Shown here: piece after piece, positions 44,639-53,553 of the stretch
Position numbering within the stretch: the first letter of the stretch is position 1
How the letters are laid out: every line of letters begins with the position of its first letter
Source: Vibrio pomeroyi
GTDB taxonomy: Bacteria; Pseudomonadota; Gammaproteobacteria; Enterobacterales; Vibrionaceae
NCBI GenBank assembly: GCA_041879425.1
Contig: CP090854.1
Coordinates: 1,426,001-1,490,000 of the forward strand
Reading direction: 5' to 3'
Length of the DNA stretch: 64,000 nucleotides
Position numbers and translations under genes: made by a program
The notes under the pieces: generated by a model
The model's input: only the letters and a program-made list of their open reading frames with translations
What the model was told of the DNA's origin: nothing
The model's database searches: none

Positions 44639-44914
44639 ATCATGCCAATATATTGATTATTATGCCTTTAAGTATAGGCATAACCTTTGGTGTGATGCCA
44701 CCTAGTCGTAACAAGGGCAAGCAGCATAAAGGTTATCGGTTAGCTAGATCGCTCAATAATGTGGTTTTTTTTGCTATGTTAGAAGTGAGCATCTAGATGA
44801 ATATCCGTTATCAATGTCATAAAATTAGCTACGAATCCCTACTTTTTTGATTAAGAATTTGATAACAAAGACTTAGTAGACCATTCTAAAAAGAAACAAA
44901 AGATAAGGTATGAA

Positions 44915-45457
44915 ATGAAAGGAATCATATTCACCGAATTCTTAGAGCTTGTTGAAGATAAGTTCGGTTTAGAGCTTTTGGAAGAAGTTTTAGAAATGTC
45001 GGAAGATGAAGGGATCTATACATCGGTTGGTAGTTACGACCACAAAGATCTTGTCAGGTTGATTATCAACTTGAGTAAGAAAACCGATATTGATGCGGCC
45101 AGCTTACAACGCGTCTTTGGACAGTCAGTATTTAAGAACTTACTGGCCTCTTTACCGAATAAAGCGAGCCTTGCTCATAGCAATACCACCTTCCAATTTA
45201 TTCAGCACGTAGAGCGCTACATTCACGTAGAAGTGAAGAAGCTCTATCCAGATGCTGAGCCTCCTGAATTCAGTTTTATCACCACGACCGAAGCACAGCT
45301 TGTTTTTGATTATAAAAGCGCAAGGTGTATGTCTCATGTTTGCTTAGGGCTTATTGAAGGATGCGCTGAATACCACGGAGAATCTATTGAGGTGGAAATG
45401 ACGCCTCAGAATGATGACCAAAGCGTGGTTAGGTTTAATCTCAAAGTAGAAAAGTAA
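44915..45457 (+). CDS. hnoX: H-NOX heme nitric oxide sensor
   Basis: The 180-residue protein is a stand-alone H-NOX domain. The proximal heme ligand is H104, within RYIHVEVKKLYPDAEPPEF, and the heme-propionate-binding Y133-x-S135-x-R137 motif is intact (DYKSARCMS). H-NOX proteins of facultative anaerobes bind NO and inhibit a partner kinase. Only one base separates it from the kinase gene, so translation is coupled. In vibrios, homologous pairs link NO to biofilm or to LuxU-based quorum sensing. Confidence 0.94.
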   Translation: MKGIIFTEFLELVEDKFGLELLEEVLEMSEDEGIYTSVGSYDHKDLVRLIINLSKKTDIDAASLQRVFGQSVFKNLLASLPNKASLAHSNTTFQFIQHVERYIHVEVKKLYPDAEPPEFSFITTTEAQLVFDYKSARCMSHVCLGLIEGCAEYHGESIEVEMTPQNDDQSVVRFNLKVEK

Positions 45458-45458
45458 T

Positions 45459-47177
45459 ATGGATCTGGCATCTGCCCTAGAGAAGAAACTCAAGCGTCAA
45501 ATCGCGGCGAGGAAAGCGGCTGAAGCACTGTTGGAACAGAAGAGCCTTGAACTGTTCGAGACTAACCAACAGCTTGAGCTAGCTTTGCGTCAATTAGAAA
45601 AGCGCTCCAACGCGAATATACGTCGTATTGAATTTCAAGAACAAATCGACAACCTGTTGATTGACTTCGGGCGCGCCTTTCTTCGAAGTGATTTAGATGA
45701 TGTAATGCTGTCCCAACTGACCACAAACGTGACCAACAGTTACCTCATTGAAGCTAGCCGCTTGATATTGCCTTCAAAGCTGCTCCCACAACTTCTGACC
45801 TACGATTATGGTGATGCATCGGTTGGTGATTTCGACCAAGAAATTGAAGAAATCCAATGGGAAGATGATTTACTAACAGTGCCGCTTGAAGTTGAGAAGG
45901 TTATCGTTGGAGCACTAATCGTAAAGGTCAACCTATCTGAACAAGATGTCGACTTCATTGAGAGCCAACTGTTATTGGTCACAGACCTTATCTGTAGTGC
46001 TATTACTCACCAATTAGCCATAAACCGGAATATAGAATCACGTAAACGCGCGGAAGAGTCTGAGAGGGCAACGCGTGATTTCGTAGCCATGATTAACCAC
46101 GAATTGAGAACACCGCTTAATGGTTTATTAGGCAGTGCGGAATTGATCAGCGATACCGAACTGAACAGTTCTCAGCGTGAGATAGTGAATAACTTAAGCC
46201 AATCTGGCGAGTTCCTAAGAACCATCATTAATGATCTACTCGATTACAGTAAAATTAATGCTGGGATGTTGGAGCTGATCCCCAAGAAATTTGCGTTGCA
46301 AGATCTAAGAAACACGATTGAAAGTATCTTCGTCAATCGTGCAATCGAGAAGCAGCTTGAATTAAATATTACTGTCGCACCTAATGTGCCTTCTCATTTC
46401 CAAGGGGATTTAGAACGCATCACTCAGCTGTTTGTGAATTTGATTGGCAATGCGATTAAGTTTACTGAAGACGGACATGTCAATGTTGATATCGAATGGG
46501 ACAACGAGCATTTCGTTTTCTCTGTCGAAGATACTGGGGTTGGGATTGCCAAGTCGGCCCATAAAACGCTCTTCGAACCTTTTACACAGGCGGATAATTC
46601 AAGTAGCCGAAACTATGAAGGCACAGGGCTTGGTTTAGCGATTTGCCGTAAGTTAGTCGCTTTGATGAATGGGGATATTGGGGTGGCCAGTGTTGTGGGT
46701 ACTGGCACCACCTTTACTATCTCGATTCCGCTTCAAGTGGTCGATATGCCAACAGAGAGTGACCAAGTATCGAAAGGCTTTGAATCCGAGGTCGAACTGT
46801 CTCTACTTAAAGTGCTGGTGGTCGATGATATTAAGATGAACCAGATCATCATCCAACAGATGCTGCGTAAACATGAAATTGAGCCCGCGATAGCCAGCAA
46901 TGGAATAGAGGGATTAGAACTCGCTTCAGACAACGAATACGATATTGTATTTATGGACTGCAGAATGCCCGTTATGGATGGCTTTGAGGCGACAGAAAAA
47001 CTCAGAGAGAAAGGCTACGCCAAATCGATTGTGGCACTGACTGCCGGAACCACATTAGAAGAGCGAGAGCGTTGTATCAAATGTGGGATGGATGACATTC
47101 TGAGCAAGCCATATACCGCCAATGACTTAAAAGAGATGCTTAAGAAGTGGGGCATGGCACCGTCCAATGCCGCCTGA
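45459..47177 (+). CDS. hnoK: H-NOX-associated hybrid histidine kinase
   Basis: The 572-residue soluble hybrid kinase has a coiled coil (~1-60), an NO-sensing partner region resembling a GAF/PAS-like domain (~60-190), a DHp helix with H214 (MINHELRTPLNGLLGSAELI), an ATPase domain (NLIGNAIKFTED, DTGVGIA, GTGLGLAICRKLV) and a C-terminal receiver with its Asp in IVFMDCRMPVMDG and Lys in ILSKPY. It should be inhibited by NO-bound H-NOX and pass phosphate through a separate phosphotransfer protein not present here. Equivalent kinases are called HnoK, HahK or HqsK; HqsK of Vibrio harveyi feeds LuxU. Confidence 0.9.
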   Translation: MDLASALEKKLKRQIAARKAAEALLEQKSLELFETNQQLELALRQLEKRSNANIRRIEFQEQIDNLLIDFGRAFLRSDLDDVMLSQLTTNVTNSYLIEASRLILPSKLLPQLLTYDYGDASVGDFDQEIEEIQWEDDLLTVPLEVEKVIVGALIVKVNLSEQDVDFIESQLLLVTDLICSAITHQLAINRNIESRKRAEESERATRDFVAMINHELRTPLNGLLGSAELISDTELNSSQREIVNNLSQSGEFLRTIINDLLDYSKINAGMLELIPKKFALQDLRNTIESIFVNRAIEKQLELNITVAPNVPSHFQGDLERITQLFVNLIGNAIKFTEDGHVNVDIEWDNEHFVFSVEDTGVGIAKSAHKTLFEPFTQADNSSSRNYEGTGLGLAICRKLVALMNGDIGVASVVGTGTTFTISIPLQVVDMPTESDQVSKGFESEVELSLLKVLVVDDIKMNQIIIQQMLRKHEIEPAIASNGIEGLELASDNEYDIVFMDCRMPVMDGFEATEKLREKGYAKSIVALTAGTTLEERERCIKCGMDDILSKPYTANDLKEMLKKWGMAPSNAA

Positions 47178-47204
47178 TGGTATCCATATATTATTTGAGA
47201 CAGT

Positions 47205-47243
47205 AAAAAGCCGAAGTGATCATTTAGATGACTTCGGCTTTTT
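47205..47243. terminator. Bidirectional terminator between hnoK and pabB
   Basis: AAAAAGCCGAAGT pairs perfectly with ACTTCGGCTTTTT (47205-47217 with 47231-47243). It serves convergent genes. Confidence 0.92.
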
Positions 47244-47265
47244 ATGCTTTTAGCGTTTAGTTAGC

Positions 47266-48639
47266 TTAGTATTCTTCAAGCACGGGTAAGATACGGCTGA
47301 GCTTATCTAGCGTCTCTTGGTATTCAGAAGCGCAATCACTATCAAACACCACACCACCGCCAGCCCAAGCATAAAGCATGTTGTTCTCTGCTACTAAGGT
47401 ACGAATGGTGATGCTGGTGTCCATTCTGCCGTTTCGGCTGATGTAACCAATACTGCCGCAATAAGCAGAGCGACGATGAGGCTCTAGTTCTTCAATGATC
47501 TGCATGGCGCGAACTTTAGGTGCGCCAGTAATCGAACCGCCAGGGAAGCAAGCTCTTAATAGGTCCGTTGCTGAGTACTGATAGTCCAGGTCAGCTCTTA
47601 TTGTGCTCACTAAGTGATGCACAGCGGGGAAGCTTTCAATATCGAACAGTTTAGGTACATGAACGGTGCCCGGTTTTGCGACTCGGCCGATGTCATTACG
47701 AAGTAGGTCAACAATCATCAGGTTCTCTGCCTGATCTTTATCGGCACTTGCTAAGTCTTGTGCGTTCGCATCATCAATTACGTGGTCATCAGAACGAGGG
47801 CGTGTGCCTTTAATAGGCTTGGTCTCAATAACGTTATCTTTAAGTTCTAAGAAACGCTCGGGAGAGACACTGATGATGGCGCTGTCGGCTAAACGGATGA
47901 AACCAGAAAATGGCGCCGAGTTATACTGCTCAAGCTTTTCGTAGGCCAACCATTCGCTGCCTTGGTATTTGGCATTGAAGCGCTGAGCCAAGTTGATCTG
48001 ATAACAGTCGCCAGATAGTAGGTACTCTTGAACGCTATCGAACTTGTCCGCGTAGTTCTGTTCGCTCATGTTCGATTGCCACGGTGTCGTTAGACGAAAT
48101 TCAGCTGCGTGAGGTTTGTCTTGCTGCTCAGATAACCAATTCCAGTGAGCCTCGATGTTCTGTCCAACCACACACGCTGTTTTAAGCTTGTGATCAACCA
48201 CGATAGCCCATTCATACAAACCAACCGCCATGTCGGGAGCGTCAATATCACGCTTTGCCAGAGACGGAAGTGTTTCCACTCTACGGCCTAAATCATAGCT
48301 AAAGTAGCCCAATGCGCCGCCAACAAATGGCAATTCAGGATGGTCTTTGGTTGCCGGCAATAATTGCTGCTGATATTGGTCGAGTAGTTCGAAAGGATCA
48401 GACTCTGAAACCTCGCACGTCTCATTAACATTAACGGTAGTTTTTGCACCGATCGTTTCAAAGGTGGCGATGGGTTGAGCAACTAAAATGTCGTATCGAC
48501 TATCAACGTGGCTTTCTGAGGCAGAGCGTAATAGCATTGCCCACGGCAGGCTTTCAATATGAGAAAACAGCTGTTTAGCTAAAGTTGATTGATATTCAAG
48601 CGGCTTGATTTGGATAGAGCGAAATTCGTTGTTATTCAT
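47266..48639 (-). CDS. pabB: Aminodeoxychorismate synthase component I
   Basis: The product of about 457 residues is a chorismate-binding enzyme. The N-terminal part has FVGGALGYFSYDLGRRVETL; the catalytic part has SGDCYQINLAQRF, the PabB-type PIKGTRPR lysine loop, FPGGSITGAPKVRAMQII and DTSITIRTLV. It makes 4-amino-4-deoxychorismate for folate with the amidotransferase PabA. PIKGT with Lys distinguishes it from TrpE, which has Ala there. The ATG at 48639 is preferred; a TTG six codons upstream is possible, and neither has a good ribosome site. Confidence 0.92.
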   Translation of the reverse strand: MNNNEFRSIQIKPLEYQSTLAKQLFSHIESLPWAMLLRSASESHVDSRYDILVAQPIATFETIGAKTTVNVNETCEVSESDPFELLDQYQQQLLPATKDHPELPFVGGALGYFSYDLGRRVETLPSLAKRDIDAPDMAVGLYEWAIVVDHKLKTACVVGQNIEAHWNWLSEQQDKPHAAEFRLTTPWQSNMSEQNYADKFDSVQEYLLSGDCYQINLAQRFNAKYQGSEWLAYEKLEQYNSAPFSGFIRLADSAIISVSPERFLELKDNVIETKPIKGTRPRSDDHVIDDANAQDLASADKDQAENLMIVDLLRNDIGRVAKPGTVHVPKLFDIESFPAVHHLVSTIRADLDYQYSATDLLRACFPGGSITGAPKVRAMQIIEELEPHRRSAYCGSIGYISRNGRMDTSITIRTLVAENNMLYAWAGGGVVFDSDCASEYQETLDKLSRILPVLEEY

Positions 48640-48893
48640 TTGTTTAATTTGTGACAAAGAGTTCGATCACTGCATGGCGTGTGAGAGGAAGCAAGAGTAT
48701 CATAAATTGAAAATAAAATGGGTTCTTGATTAGAACGGAGTAATCCAAGTGGTTTAGTTTACAGCTATGCAAGCGATTGCTAAAGCAACTAAATACAGCT
48801 CAACACAATAAAAAGCTAAACCCACTAATTCGATTCGGCATAAAAAGCCAAACCGCGAACCCACATGGAACCAGAACAATAAAGAGGCATGCA

Positions 48894-50411
48894 ATGACGG
48901 TTATTCGTAAGCAAGATGTGATCAGCAGTGTCGCTGACGCACTTCAGTACATTTCTTATTATCACCCTTTAGACTTTGTCCAAGCCCTAGAAAAAGCGTA
49001 CGAGAAAGAAGAGAGCCAAGCAGCAAAAGATGCGATCGCTCAAATTCTTATCAACTCGCGTATGTCTGCGGAAGGCCATCGTCCAATTTGTCAGGATACG
49101 GGTATTGTTACTTGTTTCGTGAACATCGGTATGGATGTTAGGTGGGAAACGGATCAAACAGTACAACAGATGGTTGATGAAGGCGTTCGTCAAGCTTACA
49201 ACAACCCAGATAACCCATTGCGTGCATCTGTCCTAATGGACCCTGCAGGTAAGCGTATTAATACTAAAGACAACACGCCAGCGGTTGTTCACATTAATAT
49301 GGTTCCGGGCAACAAAGTTGAAATTCAAATCGCGGCGAAAGGCGGCGGTTCTGAGAACAAAACTAAGATGGTTATGCTGAACCCTTCTGACGATATTGCA
49401 GAATGGGTAGAGAAGACGCTACCAACCATGGGTGCAGGTTGGTGTCCTCCGGGCATGCTAGGCATAGGTATCGGCGGTACAGCTGAGAAAGCAGCGGTAC
49501 TTGCGAAAGAATCTTTGATGGAACACATCGATATCCAAGAGCTTATCGAGAAAGGTCCTGAGAACGCAGAAGAAGAGCTTCGTCTAGACATCTTCAACCG
49601 TGTAAACAAACTGGGTATTGGTGCACAAGGTCTTGGCGGCCTAACGACTGTGGTAGATGTGAAAATCAAAACAGCACCAACACACGCAGCATCTAAGCCA
49701 GTTTGCTTAATCCCGAACTGTGCAGCAACGCGTCACGTTCACTTCACACTAGACGGCAGCGGCCCAGCAGAGCTCACGCCACCTAAGCTAGAAGAATGGC
49801 CAGACATCACTTGGGAAGCGGGTGCAAACACACGCCGCGTTAACCTTGATGAAGTCACCAAAGAAGACGTACAAGAGTGGAAGACAGGCGAGACTGTTCT
49901 TCTATCAGGTAAGATCTTAACCGGCCGTGATGCAGCTCATAAACGTATTCAAGGCATGCTAGAAAGCGGCGAAGGCTTACCAGCTGGCGTTGATTTTAAA
50001 GGCAAGTTTATCTACTACGTTGGTCCTGTTGATGCAGTTGGCGATGAAGCGGTAGGTCCTGCGGGTCCAACAACGTCAACACGTATGGATAAGTTCACAG
50101 ACATGATGCTAAACGAAACAGGCATCATGGGCATGATCGGTAAAGCTGAGCGTGGTCCTGCAACGGTTGAGTCAATCAAAGAACACAAAGCGGTTTACTT
50201 GATGGCAGTCGGCGGCGCAGCTTACCTAGTCGCGAAAGCAATCAAAAAAGCACGCGTAGTAGCGTTTGAAGATCTTGGTATGGAAGCGATTTACGAGTTT
50301 GAAGTTGAAGACATGCCAGTAACGGTTGCGGTTGATTCAACGGGTGCTAACGCACACCAGATCGGTCCTGACACGTGGAAAGTGAAAATTGCTGAAGCTG
50401 AAAAAGCTTAA
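48894..50411 (+). CDS. fumA: Fumarate hydratase, class I (iron-sulfur)
   Basis: The 505-residue product is an oxygen-sensitive [4Fe-4S] fumarase like E. coli FumA/FumB, converting fumarate and malate in the citric acid cycle. It contains RPICQDTGIVTCFVNIG, the cluster-region Cys in VCLIPNCAATRH, GAQGLGGLTTVVDVKI and GPAGPTTSTRMDKFTDMML. The ATG at 48894 has AAGAGG six bases upstream; a further in-frame ATG at 48777 would add 39 residues unlike any fumarase. The FumA/FumB distinction is nominal. The gene stands alone and ends at a strong terminator. Confidence 0.95.
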   Translation: MTVIRKQDVISSVADALQYISYYHPLDFVQALEKAYEKEESQAAKDAIAQILINSRMSAEGHRPICQDTGIVTCFVNIGMDVRWETDQTVQQMVDEGVRQAYNNPDNPLRASVLMDPAGKRINTKDNTPAVVHINMVPGNKVEIQIAAKGGGSENKTKMVMLNPSDDIAEWVEKTLPTMGAGWCPPGMLGIGIGGTAEKAAVLAKESLMEHIDIQELIEKGPENAEEELRLDIFNRVNKLGIGAQGLGGLTTVVDVKIKTAPTHAASKPVCLIPNCAATRHVHFTLDGSGPAELTPPKLEEWPDITWEAGANTRRVNLDEVTKEDVQEWKTGETVLLSGKILTGRDAAHKRIQGMLESGEGLPAGVDFKGKFIYYVGPVDAVGDEAVGPAGPTTSTRMDKFTDMMLNETGIMGMIGKAERGPATVESIKEHKAVYLMAVGGAAYLVAKAIKKARVVAFEDLGMEAIYEFEVEDMPVTVAVDSTGANAHQIGPDTWKVKIAEAEKA

Positions 50412-50482
50412 TTAAACGAAGCCAAAAAATCGTAATTGATGTTGGCTTCACTGTTTGAATTGCAAATTTTGACAGAAAGTTA

Positions 50483-50520
50483 AAGACAAAAGTGCAGCAT
50501 TATCTGCACTTTTGTCTTAT
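50483..50520 (+). terminator. Intrinsic terminator after fumarase
   Basis: A 15-bp perfect stem, AAGACAAAAGTGCAG with CTGCACTTTTGTCTT (50483-50497 with 50504-50518), has a 6-base loop. Confidence 0.88.
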
Positions 50521-50575
50521 TATCAATGATATAGTGATAAACACATCGTTTGATATAAGAACATAGGAGAGAGGA

Positions 50576-50761
50576 ATGCCTCGTTTTATTCAGATCCTAC
50601 AGATTATCTTGGCAGTGGTGATTGGTAGTTTCATTGGTTACGATTTGATCTTGCACGGAATCAGCATCTTTAACGAAAAATACGTAACTATCACATGTGT
50701 ATTGTGGTTGATTTCTGAGATAACACTGTTTGTTATCTACAAGCTGATAGAAGATGATTAG
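50576..50761 (+). CDS. Small two-helix membrane protein
   Basis: The 61-residue protein has two hydrophobic helices (ILQIILAVVIGSFIGYDLIL and VTITCVLWLISEITLFVIYK). AGGAGAGAGG sits directly before the ATG, a very strong ribosome site, and a terminator follows at once, so it is a self-contained gene. The family and role are not recognised. Confidence 0.7.
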   Translation: MPRFIQILQIILAVVIGSFIGYDLILHGISIFNEKYVTITCVLWLISEITLFVIYKLIEDD

Positions 50762-50783
50762 TCCGACATCAACGAAAAAATTC

Positions 50784-50820
50784 AAAGCCCCTGATTATGA
50801 ATGTAGTCAGGGGCTTTTAT
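50784..50820 (+). terminator. Intrinsic terminator after the small membrane gene
   Basis: AAAGCCCCTGA pairs with TCAGGGGCTTT (50784-50794 with 50807-50817), followed by TT. Confidence 0.9.
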
Positions 50821-50968
50821 TCATCTAGCATTAAGAATGGGTATTGCATACTCACCAACATAAGCAAAAGAAAAGTAAAAGCATACAAACTATCCCAACA
50901 GGGAAAGAACATAGGCTTGCCTCTCTATTATCATAATCAGCTAGCCTATTTATCACGGAGTCGTTCAA

Positions 50969-52342
50969 ATGAAACACCTAACTCAAGAAATGAGTGACTT
51001 TATTAGCAGAGGAACGGATTCTCACATTCGAGTAGCGGTCACGGGTTTGTCTCGTGCGGGTAAAACAGCTTTTATTACCTCGTTGGTTAACCAGCTTCTT
51101 CATACCTCTACTCACAAAAATTTACCGCTTCTTTCATCGGCGAGAGATGGGAGGATTATTGGCGCAAAGCGTATCCCGCAGCACAACATGATGATTCCCC
51201 GTTTCTCTTACGATGAAGCGATGGAGTCACTCACTTCTCAGCCACCAGAATGGCCAGTGCCGACGCGTGATGTTAGTGAAATTCGATTAGCGATCAAATA
51301 TAAGCCGGCTAAAGGTGCAAAGAAGCTGCTGAGCAAAAACAGCACGCTTTATCTTGATATCGTTGATTATCCGGGCGAATGGTTACTCGATTTGCCACTG
51401 CTGGATATGGATTTCGAGACTTGGAGTCAGTCCCAGTTTGCGGCACTGAAAGGCGAAAGAGAAACCTATTCGCAAGAGTGGAATGTGCTGCGCGGTGACA
51501 TCGACTTGTTAGCTGAAGCCGACGAAAAGAAACTGGTCGCGATTGCCGATAGCTACACTCAGTACCTTCATGCTTGTAAAAGTCGCGGACTGCACTGGGT
51601 ACAACCGGGTCGATTCGTATTACCTGGTGAGCTTGAAGGCGCGCCTGTGTTGCAGTTTTTCCCGTGTGCTACACCGGAAGGTAAGTTCTCAAAAACAAGT
51701 AACTATGCTGTGCTAAAAGCGCGTTATGAAGAGTATCAACAGAAGGTCGTGAAGGCGTTCTATAAGAATCACTTTGCGACGTTCGATAGACAGATCGTGC
51801 TGGTGGACTGTTTGCAGCCACTCAATGCAGGCTACGACTCTTTCATGGATATGCGTGGCGCACTTGAGCAGTTATTGAAGAGCTTTAAGTACGGTCGAAG
51901 TAACATCTTAAGACGCTTGTTTGCGCCGAAGATCGACAAGATCTTGTTTGCAGCCACCAAAGCCGACCATGTAACACCAGACCAGCATCCAAACTTGGTG
52001 TCACTGTTACAGCAAATGGTGCACCCAGCGTGGCAACAAGCAGCGTTTGAACATATCGACATGAGCTGTATGAGCATCGCGTCTATTCAAGCGACCAGTG
52101 CCGGCTACATCTCGTCAGGTTCAGATAATGTGCCTGCGCTGCAGGGTGTGACCTTGGATAACGTGCCTCAAACCATGTATCCGGGTGAGGTGCCACGTAA
52201 GCTGCCGAACAAACAGTATTGGGAAACTAACCAGTTTGACTTCACGAGCTTTAGGCCAATGGAGCAACACTCTGATGAGCCTTGTCAGCATTTAAGAGTC
52301 GACAAGGTTTTAGAGTATCTCATTGGCGACAAGTTGAAGTAA
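50969..52342 (+). CDS. ycjX: YcjX-family P-loop ATPase/GTPase
   Basis: The 457-residue protein has an unusual Walker A loop (AVTGLSRAGKTAFITSLVNQ) and a Walker B-like DIVDYPGEW, both typical of the YcjX (DUF463) family. It is cytoplasmic; the function is unclear, though it is linked to stress responses in enterobacteria. CGGAG lies eight bases before the ATG. It forms an operon with ycjF 14 bases downstream and lies next to tyrR, the same order as in E. coli. Confidence 0.93.
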   Translation: MKHLTQEMSDFISRGTDSHIRVAVTGLSRAGKTAFITSLVNQLLHTSTHKNLPLLSSARDGRIIGAKRIPQHNMMIPRFSYDEAMESLTSQPPEWPVPTRDVSEIRLAIKYKPAKGAKKLLSKNSTLYLDIVDYPGEWLLDLPLLDMDFETWSQSQFAALKGERETYSQEWNVLRGDIDLLAEADEKKLVAIADSYTQYLHACKSRGLHWVQPGRFVLPGELEGAPVLQFFPCATPEGKFSKTSNYAVLKARYEEYQQKVVKAFYKNHFATFDRQIVLVDCLQPLNAGYDSFMDMRGALEQLLKSFKYGRSNILRRLFAPKIDKILFAATKADHVTPDQHPNLVSLLQQMVHPAWQQAAFEHIDMSCMSIASIQATSAGYISSGSDNVPALQGVTLDNVPQTMYPGEVPRKLPNKQYWETNQFDFTSFRPMEQHSDEPCQHLRVDKVLEYLIGDKLK

Positions 52343-52356
52343 TTGAGGCAATTTAA

Positions 52357-53409
52357 ATGAGTGAATTAAAAACAAAGCAGGTCTTTAATGAACCGTTGAA
52401 GACCTCTTTTGATGAGCAAGATAAGAGCGAAGTTAGCCCTGATTTAGGTGCTCAACAACTGTTCACAGAACAAGAAAAATTTGTTCCCGTAGCACCGCAA
52501 GTGGAAGCTGAGCTTGATGGCGAAGCTGAGCAGCAATTAGAACAAGTGATTCGACCGAGCAAAAAGAGAAAGTGGTTGGGTTCTGGCTTACTGGTTGCTT
52601 TCTCTGGTTTAGTCGGCTGGCAAGCGATTGATTCGGTAATTGCCGCGATTCAATCAGCAGACTGGCTTGCGCTAGGTTGGGCGGGTTTCATCGCTGCTAT
52701 TGCTTCGTTAGGTTTAGGCGCAATAGGCAAAGAATTGTGGAAACTGCGCTCGCTGAAAGATCACTTTAGCGTGCAAGAGCAGAGTGAAGAGCTACTGCAA
52801 AGCCAAAGTGTCGGTAAGGGCAAAGCATTCTGTGAAAACATTGCCAAGCAGGGCGGCATTATTGCCGAGTCTCCAGCTTACGATAAATGGCGAAACAGCA
52901 TTAACCCTGCACACAGCGATGCTGAAGTATTGGATATGTACGATGCGCTAGTCGTGAGCCAGCAAGATAAGATTGCAACTCAAATCGTGACTAAGTTCTC
53001 GACGGAATCGGCGGCCTTGGTTGCGGTTAGCCCTTTAGCGGCGGCAGATATGTTGCTGGTGGCATGGCGTAGTTTCACCATGATAGACAAGCTTGCTGAT
53101 GTGTATGGTATTGAGCTTGGTTACTGGTCTCGCATTAAGTTGTTCAAGTTGGTGTTAATCAACATGGCGGCAGCGGGCGCGAGTGAACTGGCAATTGATG
53201 CGAGTATGGACTTAGTCTCGATGGATCTTGCCGGTAAAGTCTCAGCACGAGCAGGGCAGGGCCTAGGTGTTGGTATTCTGACTGCTCGACTGGGTTTAAA
53301 AGCTATGACACTGCTTCGCCCAATGCCTTGGCATAACGAGCGCAAAGTAAAACTGGCCGATATGCGAAAAGCCGTCCTTTCTGAAATAAAACGAATCACG
53401 CTGAAATAA
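52357..53409 (+). CDS. ycjF: YcjF-family (UPF0283/TIGR01620) membrane protein
   Basis: The 350-residue protein has a polar N-terminus (~1-70), two membrane helices ([18 protein letters not shown] and [20 protein letters not shown]) and a conserved C-terminal domain with [35 protein letters not shown] and [21 protein letters not shown] sequence. This is the standard YcjF layout. It is co-transcribed with ycjX, from which a partnership is inferred; the role is unknown. Confidence 0.9.
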   Translation: MSELKTKQVFNEPLKTSFDEQDKSEVSPDLGAQQLFTEQEKFVPVAPQVEAELDGEAEQQLEQVIRPSKKRKWLGSGLLVAFSGLVGWQAIDSVIAAIQSADWLALGWAGFIAAIASLGLGAIGKELWKLRSLKDHFSVQEQSEELLQSQSVGKGKAFCENIAKQGGIIAESPAYDKWRNSINPAHSDAEVLDMYDALVVSQQDKIATQIVTKFSTESAALVAVSPLAAADMLLVAWRSFTMIDKLADVYGIELGYWSRIKLFKLVLINMAAAGASELAIDASMDLVSMDLAGKVSARAGQGLGVGILTARLGLKAMTLLRPMPWHNERKVKLADMRKAVLSEIKRITLK

Positions 53410-53461
53410 TGCATACCACTTTGAAACAAAATGTATGACATTGAGTGGTTTGCGAGCGAAG

Positions 53462-53479
53462 AGTAAACATATGTTTACT
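53462..53479. promoter_or_regulatory. Candidate TyrR box upstream of tyrR
   Basis: AGTAAA-CATATG-TTTACT is a perfect palindrome matching the TyrR box TGTAAA-N6-TTTACA at 10 of 12 fixed positions. It lies about 75 bases before the tyrR start. tyrR is autorepressed in E. coli. It could instead be a weak terminator of ycjF, since the palindrome extends to 24 bases (53459-53482). Confidence 0.5.
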
Positions 53480-53553
53480 CTTCTTCTTGACTGAACTCAG
53501 ACCTTAATTCACACTACTGTCAACTTATCCTGACACCTATAATAGGACTATTT

